Positions 1 through 10,764 of a stretch of 64,000 bases of DNA are shown one piece after another; within the stretch, counting starts at the first letter, position 1; every line of letters starts with the position of its first letter. Origin of the DNA: Phlebopus portentosus (taxonomy: Eukaryota; Basidiomycota; Agaricomycetes; Boletales; Boletinellaceae); assembly GCA_037892935.1 (NCBI GenBank), contig JAYXKI010000014.1:620001-684000 (forward strand). Direction: 5' to 3'. Position numbers and translations under genes: made by a program. The notes under the pieces were generated by a model. The model made no database searches, was not told where the DNA came from, and worked only from the letters and a program-made list of their open reading frames with translations.

Positions 1-2
1 GA

Positions 3-580
3 TTGGCTGTAGGACGTCTGGTCTTGCTGTGGTTCAACAAATTAGTAAGTCTGGATGCAAGGGACAGGGTCAGAACCCGTTACTAACTTTTTGCAAAGAT
101 TGGAGAGCGTAGAGTTGTTTTCCTCTACACCGGCTGTTGCATCGTGTATGTCCATCGGATTACGTGCATTGGTCTAAACTGACATTCTCCAACAAATGAA
201 GACTAGAGATTACTATCTGGTTTGTGCCTTCCTTGATCCAGAACGCCATCGCGGTCGCTTTTGTCGGTTTCCTCCTCGGGCCGATCTATCCTATCATCAC
301 GAACGTCGCAGGTCGCCTCGTTCCTCACTGGCTATTGAATGGAGCTGTCGGTTGGATTGGAGGCTTCGGACAGATGGGCTCCGCGCTTCTTCCATTCATC
401 ACCGGTGTTATCTCCTCGAAGTACGGGGTCTCCAGCTTACAGCCTTTGTAAGAGACATGTCCATGTAACTTCCGATCTGCCTTTACTAAACGGCCTTGAC
501 TTCGCAGGATCGTAGCCGCATTGAGTCTGATGCTTTTGCTTTGGGCCGCTGTCCCTCCTGACGTCCGTCGTTCGGAATAA
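3..580 (+). CDS. MFS transporter, 3' part (5' end outside window)
   Basis: C-terminal third of a major facilitator superfamily permease of the fungal general-substrate type, presumably moving a small solute across the plasma membrane. Four exons can be joined: 3-44, 99-145, 202-447 and 508-580, with introns 45-98 (branch TACTAAC), 146-201 and 448-507. The joined frame reads GRLVLLWFNK, then IGERRVVFLYTGCCIVLEIT, then IWFVPSLIQNAIAVAFVG, giving hydrophobic helices separated by short charged loops, and ends at TAA 578-580 after VPPDVRRSE. The GPIYPIITNVAGR and GWIGGFGQMGSALLPFITG segments are typical of the last helices of this subfamily. No lesion is visible in this part. A decayed paralogue follows at 1574-3145. 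Family assignment is firm; the substrate is unknown. Confidence 0.85.
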
Positions 581-1573
581 GCACTACGTGTGAAACCGCC
601 AACTATTTCAATTTTTCTTTAATGGTGTTTTACGTCTCATACCGTCCACTGTAATTCTCTTCACTATCCCTGACCCTCGCCAAGTCCCTTCGATCTCTAA
701 ACTCCTTTGTAAAAGCTCTTCGAGAGTAACTTTTTTTCTTCTATGAATTCGCTTTAAATAGACTGAACCGATTCTTTCGGGATCTCTTATTCCTTACTTT
801 TTTTTTTTTTTGCTCTGAAGGAGTTTAGATGTAAATCCATGTACACGGATTAGACAATGATATGCGGAGTGTGTTGTACCTCCCGGCGTTTACTGTATAA
901 TCAGCCGGACTCTTCCTAACTCCCTCCTCTCGTCTTGAAGACCTCGTAACGCCTCCGCCTTCACAGATATAGAGGAGGATAACCGAATTTGTTTCCAGAC
1001 TTTAGGAACACGGAGGATCATCAACAAATTTAGCGTAGTCCGGAAAAGCCTGCCCCAAGCTTGTGCGGATGGATGGATGTACATTCAACGTCAGGGGTGA
1101 TCTTCTGTTATTTCCTGAGCCATCAAAGAAGACAAAGAAGACCTACAAATACCTTCCCAGACAGATTATACTTCCAGGCGGTGCATCGGACCGGCCGGAT
1201 TCATACTGTACAGAACAAATTACTCTATAGGAGCTCATCGCCCTTCCAAGAAGTCCGGCGGTGGTTCTCGCTCTTTTCACTTTGGTGTATCGGCCCTGAA
1301 CTCGAGGTTTTGCTATCTATTCCGCAACTCCTCTCCTCAATCTTCACTCTCACTCAATCACTGAGGCACGTTATTTCTGGCGTCCATCCATGGCAGATAC
1401 GAGTTCTACTCTCAGAAGAGTACGGAGGCTGCCGAAAAGCCGAACATATCTTCCGTCAACATACCATCTATACCCTCCCCTCCATTCCTGGCTCTCCAAT
1501 TGGAAAACTAATACTGACACCGAAGGATGAGCTCAAAGTCTCCGAATTCGATTCAACTCAGAAGTCCATTGAC
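581..1573. other. Intergenic region, no supported gene
   Basis: Downstream of the MFS gene and upstream of its decayed copy. It has T-rich runs near 795-812. A continuous open frame covers about 1061-1573, but it has no recognisable domain and simply runs into the 5' end of the decayed transporter copy. I see no RNA gene. Confidence 0.5.
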
Positions 1574-3145
1574 ATGCCTGGTGGAGGAAAAACTCTGTCT
1601 GTATCGTCGGAAACATCGAACAAGGAACGACGTTTTGAGATCCTAAGCTACTGTACTCATTACAAAGTGAGAATTCTGTATTTCTTTCTTTAAAAAGTTC
1701 TCAGCGATCAATTAGATTGGTTACACTGTCGTGTCAATGATTTTCGTATCGAATTGCATATTGAGTTACTGTTAGTTCGCACTCGTTATTTCACTCACTG
1801 TGCTCTATGGGGACTTGTGTCTGCTGCAATTGCCAGCATCAGAATGGTACAAAAGCTTGGATTTGGGACGGTGACGATCTCAAGGGGTTTCTTTAATCTC
1901 ATGCAATCGATAGACTTTGGCAATCGGCGTTGTTATGCAAGCAATAGGTTGTTGCATCCAAGGCCCCGCACCGCCATTTGCCGTCTTTGCTATGGCTTAC
2001 TTCTTTTCTCGTTTCGGACTCTCCCTCCAGGTGAAACCACCGCTATTCTCTTTATTTTACACAAGCTCAACGTAATACAAGGCTGCTGGCTCTCTGACAT
2101 TCGTTGTCAATCTCAAACACAGCTCAAATGAATAGGGACTCCTATTGGCTCTATACGGAGTGGAAGTTCTTGTCTCTCCTTTGGCGGCGACTAGGCTCTC
2201 TACTATGCCTAACTGGTTCTATCACTGCTTCGTTTTCTTTGGCGGGACTGTCATCAATCTCATTGCCATTTGTCTCGTCTTTTGTTTTCGACGGATAGAA
2301 GGTTGGTCTGATTCCGTGCAAATGCATATCGCGCTTAGACTGAAGAAAATGTGATTAAGTTATTCTAGACAAGCAGGCTAAGTTGTACACGATGGCGCTA
2401 GCTCGCCGCACGGAGGCTTGTATAAACAGATGTCCAGACTGAAAGTCGTACATCTACTCGCATTCTTTACGCTTGCCTACGTCGGAATTGAAGTCAGCAT
2501 TGGCGGCTGGATCGTCACATTTATCATTCAAGACAGGAATGGCGGCACCTCATCCGGTTATATTTCATCCGGATTTTTTGCAAGATTGTCTAGTTCCGTT
2601 ACCGGTCAACAAGATTGTGCGCCTTACTGACAAAACGATAGACTTAAACTTACGTATATATATGAAATCGTTGACAGATCGGAGAGAGACGCGTGGTCTT
2701 CATATATATTAGTGTCTGCATCGGGTGAGCCCATAAGACATACCTTGATGCCTAGTTAACATCTCTTCCTCAGACTTGAGTTAACAATCTGGTTTGTACC
2801 TTCTCTGGTCGGGAATGCCCTTGCCGTAGCTTTCATCGGCTTCTTCTTCGGACCGATTTATTCCATCATCACCAACACTGCTGGCCGTGTTATTCCTCAC
2901 TGACTAGCAAACGGGGCAATCGGTTGGATTGGAAGCTTCGGTCAGATGGGTTCTACGCTCTTGCCATTCATAACTGGAGCATTTCATCGAAATACGGAGT
3001 GACAAGTTTGCAACCTCTGTATGTAAATGCGCACTGTTAGGTGGCATATTCCAAACTTAATCGACATGCCAGGGTTGTCGCTTCGAAAGGGATGATGTCG
3101 TTGCTCTGGATTGTAGTCCTGCCTGAGGTCCGTCCTTCTTCATGA
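1574..3145 (+). pseudogene. Decayed tandem copy of the MFS transporter
   Basis: A full-length but broken paralogue of the transporter at 3-580. The 5' end starts at ATG 1574 with MPGGGKTLSVSSETSNKER and FEILSYCTHY. Next come a fragment matching the first helix (VVSMIFVSNCI, then stop 1773-1775), a helix-3/4 fragment (VVMQAIGCCIQGPAPPFAVF), a loop ending in stop TAG 2133-2135, ALYGVEVLVSPLAAT, a middle helix (VVHLLAFFTLAYVGIEVSIG at about 2450) and the last helices up to TGA 3143-3145. In the conserved segment that reads GRLVPHWLLNG in the intact copy, this copy has GRVIPH then TGA (2901-2903): a Trp codon turned into stop. A further shift lies after FITGAF near 2970. Several independent stops make sequencing error unlikely as the sole cause. 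Confidence 0.85.
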
Positions 3146-3653
3146 CTTCATGCAGCCATGTCTCCTCCTGGACTTCTCTCCTGGGCGCACCAATCTCGTG
3201 GTTCAGTCTATCTCTCTCGGTAACCTTCCATACGTATGTAACCTGTACTATTCGCCTATCCAGATGCATCGAGTCTCTGTCTCTAGATTGATTTTTGCCT
3301 TATTGGATACTTACCTCTATTTGTCAGATGTACAAAAGCGGTAAGTAACATAAGCGTCGGATACACGGCGTCTGCCGAGGTTTTTCTCTCCGTTCGTTTC
3401 GTTCTATGTTCGTGTCTGTCAATCCAATCATTGTTTTGGAATGGCAATATTAATGTTGAACGACACGGAACGGGAAACAGTCTATTCTTTGTTTTCGCGA
3501 AGACTCTTATCAATCAATAGAAAGTGTTACTAACTTCGCTTATCTGTTCACATGGTACTCTTCTATTTTCCTATACGATACACTGTCACGGCGAAGCTGG
3601 CTTTTACTAGTAGCCATCGCCTTGCCTGATACCCGCTTTTGTTGCTGTGCTCG
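3146..3653. other. Intergenic region, probable promoter of the GH127 gene
   Basis: Just over 500 nt between the decayed transporter and the glycosidase start. No conserved frame and no clear element beyond AT-rich patches near 3430-3600. Confidence 0.4.
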
Positions 3654-6140
3654 ATGACCTCAAGTTCTTTAGCCCGCCCTATCGAGCTCCAGGATGTCTC
3701 GATTTCCTCAAAGTTCTGGCTGGGTCGCATCCGAACCGTCAAGGACGCCTCACTTCCCGCTATGTATCAACAAATGAAGGAAACCGGAAGATGGGACTGC
3801 CTGAAGCTTCAATGGAAACCTGGACAACCTAACAAACCGTGAGTCCTAATTGTGATGTTCTCCAGCGGGCTGCTGGCGACTACTGACTGTTCACTTAGGC
3901 ATCAGTTTTGGTGAGCGCTGCCTTATCCAGAGGAGGGCAGGATGCCTACGAAGTGAACTTCAGGGACTCCGACATTGCAAAGTGGCTCGAGGCCGCCTGC
4001 TATATTCTTGCTAAGTTCCCAGATGCATCACTCCACCGTCTTGCAGAGGAAGCGGTCGACAATATACGCGGAGCTCAGCAAGAGGATGGATACATCAATA
4101 CTTATTACACTGTCAGCGCATAGAAATTCATTGACTTTTGTCTAATTTCTTCTGAAAGGTTGTTGAGCCCGAGTTAAAATGGGCTAATATTGCGTATGTT
4201 CCTTTTCCATAATTTTATAGCTGTTAAAACATGCTCTCGTTCCAGATGGTCACACGAACTGTACTGCGCTGGTCACCTTCTTGAGGCAGCTCTAGCACAC
4301 TATACGTACACAGGATCGAATCGCCTGCTTGGTCCATTGATGAAGTATGTCAGGTATATAGATTCTGTCTTCGGCGCAGAGGAGGGAAAAAAGAAGGGGT
4401 TAGGAATGGTTCTCCCATGCTGCTATGCGTGATCCACACTGATTTCCCTATCAGGTACCCCGGACATGAAGAGGTTGAGCTCAGTTTAGTGCGGACATAC
4501 GATATCACAGACGATCCGCTTTGTTAAATCTTGCGGATTATTTCATAAAAGAGCGCGGAAGTCGTAGACCAGAAGGGCATTATTATGACATTGAAGCAAA
4601 GGCTCGCGGAGTTCCTCCTCAACCTGGTCCCGGACATGGACCACCGTATTCGTATCACCAAGCAGATCGTACAATCGGCGAGATGACCAGTGTTGAGGGA
4701 CACGCTGTGAGGGCTATGTGAGCTACGAAGTCTCAACTACACGGGATCGTGGCTTATCAATCGCTAGGTACTGGCTTGCCGGTGCAGCTGGTGTTTGCAG
4801 GCTAACGAAGGACAAGTCGATAAGGCGAGCTCTGGATCGACTTTGGAAATCAGCAGTGCATCGAAAGATGTATGTTACTGTAAGTCTCATCCATAAACCA
4901 ATCCTGGCTCCTAAAACGAGATATTGATCAGGGAGGCCTTGGAGCAATCCCCGAGTTGGAAGGGTTCGGTCCAGACTACTATCTGCCCAACGAGACAGGT
5001 ACGACTATTGAGTTTGTCAAACATGATCATCACGGCTAACGCATTCATTTACCAAGGCTATCTAGAAACATGCGCTGCTATCGCTCTGGTCTTCTTCGCT
5101 CATCAGATGATTCATCTCGATCCTTTGAACATGGAATATGCTCGTGTTCTTGAACTCGCATTGTACAATGCAGTACTTGTCGGAGTCGCGCTTGATGGAA
5201 AGAGTTTCTTCTATGATAACCCATTGGCGACTGTTGACGGCTACTTGTCTCGGTCCAAATGGTTTGAAGTCGCGTGCTGTCCCGCAAATGTGAGTCCAGG
5301 CTGTCCATCTGGGTGCACTTTGAGTACTAGTTGTATGCTTTTAGGTTGCTCGACTCTTGAGCTCCGTCGGGAGATACATCTATAGCATTGGAAGTGACGA
5401 CATGATCTTCGTACATCTATATGTATCATCAGTCGCTAGGGTGACTCTGTCAACGGGCGAAACCATCCGTATCAGTCAGGAGTCGAAAGGGCCATGGGAA
5501 GGAGGATCAGCCTTCGCGATAGATGGCTCTACTAACTTGGGAAGTGTAAAACTTTGCCTCAGAATTCCTGATGGTTGCACGGATTTCAAGGTACGTCCAG
5601 CTTTATATCTGGGCGTGGCCCGTCTGACTCACTAATCGCCTTTAAAAGGTGACATCCTCCTCGAGCTTCCAATGTGAGAGCGCTGGTTATCAGGCTCGCA
5701 TCGTGCAGTGCCCCTTCGTTACCCAAAAAACAGTTTCCATCTCGGTATCCTTCTCGTTCAGACCCCGTAGTATACACCCACATCCGCTGAACTTAGATAA
5801 CACCCACTGCGTTGCGATAGCTCGTGGGCCATTCATATACTGCGTCGAGTCGACAGACAATCCTGATATCACCGATTTACGTGCAATCCGAATACCGGAT
5901 AACGCCGAGTTCTCAGAGGAAATACTCGACGAGCAAGGTTTAGGGAGGCAAGGATTTGATCAGGCTTGTGTTCACGGCCTTGGCGACAAAGCGATCATTT
6001 TAAAGACAAAGGCTCACATTTTACAAACAGACAGGAATGAACAAGATACGAATATGGTGTTGACGTTGATTCCATATTTCATGTGGGCTAATCGAGGCAA
6101 ATCAAACCTTAGACTCTGGCCTCCTCTAGCTCAACAGTAG
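3654..6140 (+). CDS. GH127 beta-L-arabinofuranosidase-like protein, one frameshift
   Basis: Glycoside hydrolase family 127 (former DUF1680), enzymes that release beta-L-arabinofuranose from plant glycans. Eleven exons: 3654-3838, 3899-3910, 3964-4111, 4159-4193, 4246-4398, 4455-4717, 4768-4879, 4932-4998, 5057-5289, 5345-5590 and 5649-6140. Conserved landmarks are HQFWDSDIAKWLEAA, SHELYCAGHLLEAA, SVEGHAVRAMYW, EGFGPDYYLPNETG, LETCAAIA and the CCPAN motif. From established knowledge of HypBA1, the nucleophile Cys and the Zn-binding Glu/Cys set map to LETC and CCPAN; Glu of EGFG is spaced like the acid/base. The frame breaks near 4516-4526: YDITDDP must shift by one base to reach LLNLADYFIKERG. 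Exon total is 1946 nt, one short of a multiple of three, so a single lost base is the simplest account; about 648 aa if intact. No signal peptide is visible. The second exon is only 12 nt. Confidence 0.88.
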
Positions 6141-6274
6141 TCATATCATCATCTCATCATAATTTCATTTGATTGTCATAGCTACATCTTCAGAATTTAA
6201 AAGAGGAAAATTTGTTTGTGACTGCGTCGTTAGTAAAATTTTTCTTGAGTTTGCACTTGCCATTTCTCGTATCG

Positions 6275-7450
6275 TCAAGCAAACCTGTGCATGTGGTAGT
6301 CATACCAGACATATTGTGGGGCCATATTTGCCATCATAGGATGAGCCGGACGAGCAAAAGGCTGTAGCATACATTGTGGGATATTCTGGAACGATTGTGC
6401 TGGCATCTGCGGTACCATCTGCGGTACCATCTGCGGTACCATGGGAGGCACCGGAGGACGTGCTACAGCCTGCATCATTGGCGCTCTCATCATCGGTACC
6501 GGATACGGTGCCGGATTTGGTACCATAGTCGGCGCTCCAGCTTGAAGGACGGGCCGCGGCGCGATTGGTGCCGTATTTGGTCTCGGAAGCAGGTGGTGAG
6601 CCATACTAGCATTATGGCGAGATGTCGTGCTCATGACCCATAGGTCCATCTCTTTGAGGTAGGTCAATCCTGCGAACATCGTATTCGGGCCCAGAAGGTC
6701 GATAGTCTGCAGTTTCGTCATGCTCCTTGATGCGCCTCTCGTCACGTAGCTGTCCATTTGAGCAACGATATTATGCACAGCCTCGGGGTTGTTGGAGTAT
6801 TCATTCAGATATTTCCTCCACTCTGCGAATATGTCGACACTTGGAATAATTGGTAGATTTCCTGTACGGCGGTAATAGGCAAGCACGATCGCAAATTTCT
6901 TGTCGATGTTTGCAGACCACCACAGAGCACTCGAGACTTCCTGTTTCATAGCTGTGGCGATAGATTCTTGAAAGCAGCGTAGAGTCATGAAGCGATGATT
7001 CGCACGAGGCTTGACATCTATTGTCCAACCCTTCTCGGGGCACAAAAGGATAGTCATCTTCTTTTGGCTAGGCTCGAATGGCGAACTCTCCAACTCTTGC
7101 TCGGTGAGAGGACGTTTGTAAGTCCATGACACCGGATTGGCAAGGTCCCAGAGAATATTCGGAACAGAGTTCTCGGGCCAGCGACCGAGAGCCGCGTGAA
7201 TCTTGGGAAGATCTGGGTCATCGTCAGACCCCGGAGCTGGCACTACTATGCCCTCCCAGCCATGAATTTTATCTTAAGAAAGTAAGATAGACTTTTTTTT
7301 TTTTTACAAACAAGGTGCCAACGTACGAGGTCGTAGGTTTCTGTTTTTTGCTTCCTGACGCTTCTCAGCTGCCTCCTTGGCCCGACGGACGCGCTGGGCA
7401 TCAGCCGCAGCCCTTCGTTTTGCAGAAGCACTCTTTGTCACGCTGGACAT
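6275..7450 (-). CDS. DUF6699-like protein with methionine/proline-rich tail
   Basis: Two exons, 7450-7327 and about 7245-6275, give roughly 363 aa. The start MSSVTKSASAKRRAAADAQR is highly basic. The central part (ILWDLANPVSWTYKRPLTEQ, then MTILLCPEKGWTIDVKP) resembles the beta-rich DUF6699 domain common in Agaricomycetes and of unknown function. The last ~110 residues are low-complexity Pro/Met/Ala with an exact 12-bp tandem repeat coding MVPQ. The acceptor is ambiguous by 3 nt (two AGs in register), which adds or drops one Val. It is divergent to NOP56 across about 590 nt. The domain call rests on pattern memory, not on a search. Confidence 0.6.
6404..6439 (-). repeat. 12-bp tandem repeat, 3 units, coding MVPQ
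   Basis: Three exact copies of CATCTGCGGTAC on the plus strand lie inside the C-terminal tail of the minus-strand gene and add whole MVPQ units. Because 12 is a multiple of three, copy-number change is frame-neutral. Confidence 0.9.
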
Positions 7451-8037
7451 CAACAATGTTCAAGTTATCAAGGCAGAAATCGGAAGAGTCTGAGAGTTGG
7501 TGGGTGGTGGGCGAGAAAGGCCCTCCAAGTACCTGTATAAATAGACCGTACGTGACTTATGGCCACCCTTTAATAAATCTGATCAGCAGCGAAAGACCAC
7601 AGATCGGCCACAGATAAAACCGAACCTGAGACAAACTAATGTCCAAAAGGTCATCATATCACTCCAATTCCTCCTTAAAAATGCCGGCGGCCACAGCGGC
7701 CACATCGCCAGATGCACCAGGAACACCAGTGGCCACCTTAAACTGATTCAGGTAGACAAAGGGAGTCGGTGCGACGCGTAATAGAGACCACTGTTGGATT
7801 TCCACATGCTCGATTTCTCCCTCTTGAAAATGGCCTTTGTCTTGGAGGAAGCTCTTTGTAGACTTTGTTTGAGCGGAAAATGGAAGCAAAGATTTTGTGG
7901 TTGGCCATTCACGTGACTGGAGCAAAGACCGATCGACAGGCCAAATATAGATTTTCTTTCCCACAAGTTTTCTGTTACTCTCATTCGAAAATCTGTGCCG
8001 CCGTTCAGTGAAGCATCTCCCGCACGCGCTGGCAACG
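7451..8037. promoter_or_regulatory. Divergent promoter region between the DUF6699-like gene and NOP56
   Basis: Bidirectional intergenic stretch of 587 nt. I see no strong motif; no frame in it is conserved. Confidence 0.35.
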
Positions 8038-9974
8038 ATGGCGACTCACATTCTCTTTGAGTCCGCCTCAGGATATGCCGTATTCGAAGTCAAGCAGCAC
8101 GAAGAGATTGGAGCAAAGACAAAGGCCGTACAAGACTCAATAAAAGATGTCGCGAAGTTTGGCAAAATGGTGTCCCTGCTCAGTTTCTCGCCGTTCAAAA
8201 GTGCTGCTCACGCTTTGGAGAATGCAAACGACATCTCGGAAGGTGCACTGCGCAGCTATTTTCTTTATGTTCTTCGATGTTGACGAATTGATTTTTACAG
8301 GCATTCTCAATGATCATCTCAAGTCGCTCCTCGAGATGGTTCTATCGAAGGCGGCAAAGAAGTCATCTGTTAAATTAGGCGTATCAGAAGCGGGCCTTGG
8401 CTCCTCGATCAAATCTACTCTAGGCATCGACTGTGACGCTTCAGAACGATCCCAAGAGCTTATACGCGGGGTTCGACTGCATGCACCGAGCTTGTTGAAA
8501 GGAATGGAAGCTGACGACCTGACGAAGGCTCAGCTCGGTCTCGGTCATTCATATTCACGCGCGAAGGTCAAGTTCAACGTGAACAGGATGGACAATATGA
8601 TTATCCAGGCAATCGCTCTCCTTGACCAACTCGACAAGGACGTAAACCTGTTCGCAATGCGAGTGCGCGAATGGTATGGCTACCACTTTCCGGAACTCGT
8701 TAAGATCGTACCGGACAACTACCAATATGCTCGCGCGGTCATACTAATTGGTGCAAAGGAGCAACTTGACGAGAGCAAGCTACCTGACCTGACTACGCTA
8801 CTCGACGATGATTTAATACGGGCACAAAATGTACTGGACGCCGCGCGGGGTTCCATGGGTGCGACGCTTTCAGAGATAGATATGCTAAACATTTCAACAT
8901 TCGCAAACCGTGTCGTCTCTCTGGCCGACTACCGCAAGAATCTGACGAGCTATCTGTCGGAGAAGATGGACCTTGTTGCTCCAAGTATGACCGCACTACT
9001 GGGCGAACGAATAGCTGCGAGGCTGATCAGTCACGCGGGAAGCTTGACCAATCTAAGTAAATACCCTGCCAGCACTGTGCAGATTTTAGGCGCTGAGAAG
9101 GCGCTGTTCCGGGCACTCAAGACGAAGGGCAATACACCAAAGGTATTTCAGAATGTTACTTGCTTCTGAAGTGTATGCTGACCTGCGCACTGGTAGTACG
9201 GGTTGCTTTACCACTCCTCGTTCATCGGCCGTGCTGGACCCAGGCATAAAGGCCGGATCTCTCGATTCCTTGCAAACAAAACGTCAATAGCATGTCGCAT
9301 AGACTGTTTTACCGGTGGGTAGGTTTCGACGCGGTATGTATCATTTACTGATTTGTTTCCAGATCATCCGACTCGCAAGTTCGGTGATGCTCTCCGTTCT
9401 CAGGTTGAAGAACGATTAACCTTCTTCGAAAAGGTGAATCGCCAACAAAGAACGCCGAAGTGATGCGCAGAGTTCTTAGTTCCATACGTATTCATGATAA
9501 CGAATCGGACACTGAGATGCATGATGTGGAGAACATTCCTTTACCGTTGCTCGAAGCTTCTCCACAAAAAGAGAAGAAGGATAGGAAGGAGAAGACAGAC
9601 AAGAAGGAGAAGAAGAAGGAAAAGAAAGAGAAGAAGGGGAAGAAAGAGAAGAAAGAGAAGGAGGGCAAGGAAGAAACGAAAGAAAAGAAGAAGCGGAAGG
9701 CGGATGAGATGGAGGTTGATGAAGAGCCGAAGCAGGCAGACGAGCAAGTGTCCAAAAAGGTGAAGCTCTCCAAGGAAGAGAAGAAGGCGCTTAAGAAAGC
9801 GAAGGAGGCAAAGAAGGTGATTCCAAGGGTATTTGTCGTCGAATAAAGCAAGCATACTGATGACCTTGGTAGCAGAGCGAACAGTCCGAGTTGAAAGGGA
9901 AGGATGAGAAAAGTGGCAAAAAGGAGAAGAAAAAGAAAAAGAAGAGCGAGCCTGTCGAGAGTAGCAGCGACTGA
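8038..9974 (+). CDS. NOP56: Nucleolar protein 56, box C/D snoRNP core, one frameshift
   Basis: Core protein of box C/D small nucleolar RNPs that directs 2'-O-methylation of rRNA in the nucleolus. Exons: 8038-8242, 8301-9142, 9197-9314, 9363-9828 and 9876-9974. The NOP5NT region carries [20 protein letters not shown], the Nop domain carries [48 protein letters not shown] and [11 protein letters not shown], and the tail is a long KKEK-rich basic segment ending [10 protein letters not shown]. The frame breaks at about 9430-9437: FFEK must be followed by [10 protein letters not shown], which needs one more G in the AAAAGG run. Exons sum to 1730 nt; adding one base gives 577 codons exactly. Since the gene is essential in yeast, a base-calling error at this homopolymer is likelier than a real knockout. 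Confidence 0.95.
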
Positions 9975-10764
9975 TCTCCTTCTCTTCTGGTCTATTTATT
10001 CTTGCCCTGTTCTTGTTGTTGTCTAATTGACTTCATTTGTACTGATATATCTCATTAGCTGTGGTGCTTAGATGAATCAGTGCGACGTCATGGAAACATT
10101 TCATTCTTAGGATGGCTCTCGCTAGAGTCAGTCGGAGAGGCTTGGTTGTCGTTCGTTCGCCTTCGTCGAGCAGCAATATGATGCCGTGGATTCGTAGACT
10201 CTGTCTATAAGCCCGGATCCACCTGCTGTAAAGACTCGGAGGAGATTTAAGCTATGGCGAAAATTAAAATGGTCTTGTTTCATTGATCCCAGCGAGATGC
10301 AGGTATCAATAGCCCTGTTACGAAGTGCTAGCAACATCTGCGCTGAAAAGCACAAATCATATTTCAATCTTGCAAAGTAATACATGCGCTTGCATTTCCA
10401 TTCCATACAATTATAGTTGTACAATGACAAAATCCAGAAAGTAATAAATACCCTCTATCATATTGTATGTCCGATGACAATATGAGAGAAGGAAGCACAG
10501 TGTGACTGATACAGAATGCAAGTACATTATGCGCGGGAATACAACGAAAGAAAAAGAGACAAGTAAAGCATGAAGAAGGATAGCGAATAATAATCATTAA
10601 AGCTTCGTGTATGGGTGGAGTAATCATCATGGTTGCTGAAGAGATGGACAGAGAGGGGAAAGCAAGGAAAAATTCGACAGCGAAAGCAATTGCGAATACA
10701 GGTACATAGTATAAAGGAAAGAAAGAGACGGAGAGAAGCGTTAGCAGCGAATAGATCAGCGTCG
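9975..10764. other. Convergent 3' flanks of NOP56 and the RING gene
   Basis: Intergenic, AT-rich from 10230 on, no conserved frame. It presumably contains both polyadenylation regions; no clear signal was picked out. Confidence 0.4.

Noticed and set aside
1061..1693. 210-codon open frame on the plus strand
   Set aside because: No domain or coding character before residue 172; only the last part (from 1574) matches the decayed MFS copy. I kept only that part.
9492..9851. Long hydrophobic Phe/Ser- or Leu-rich frames antisense to NOP56
   Set aside because: They are mirror images of the Lys/Glu-rich tail of NOP56 and have no independent support.
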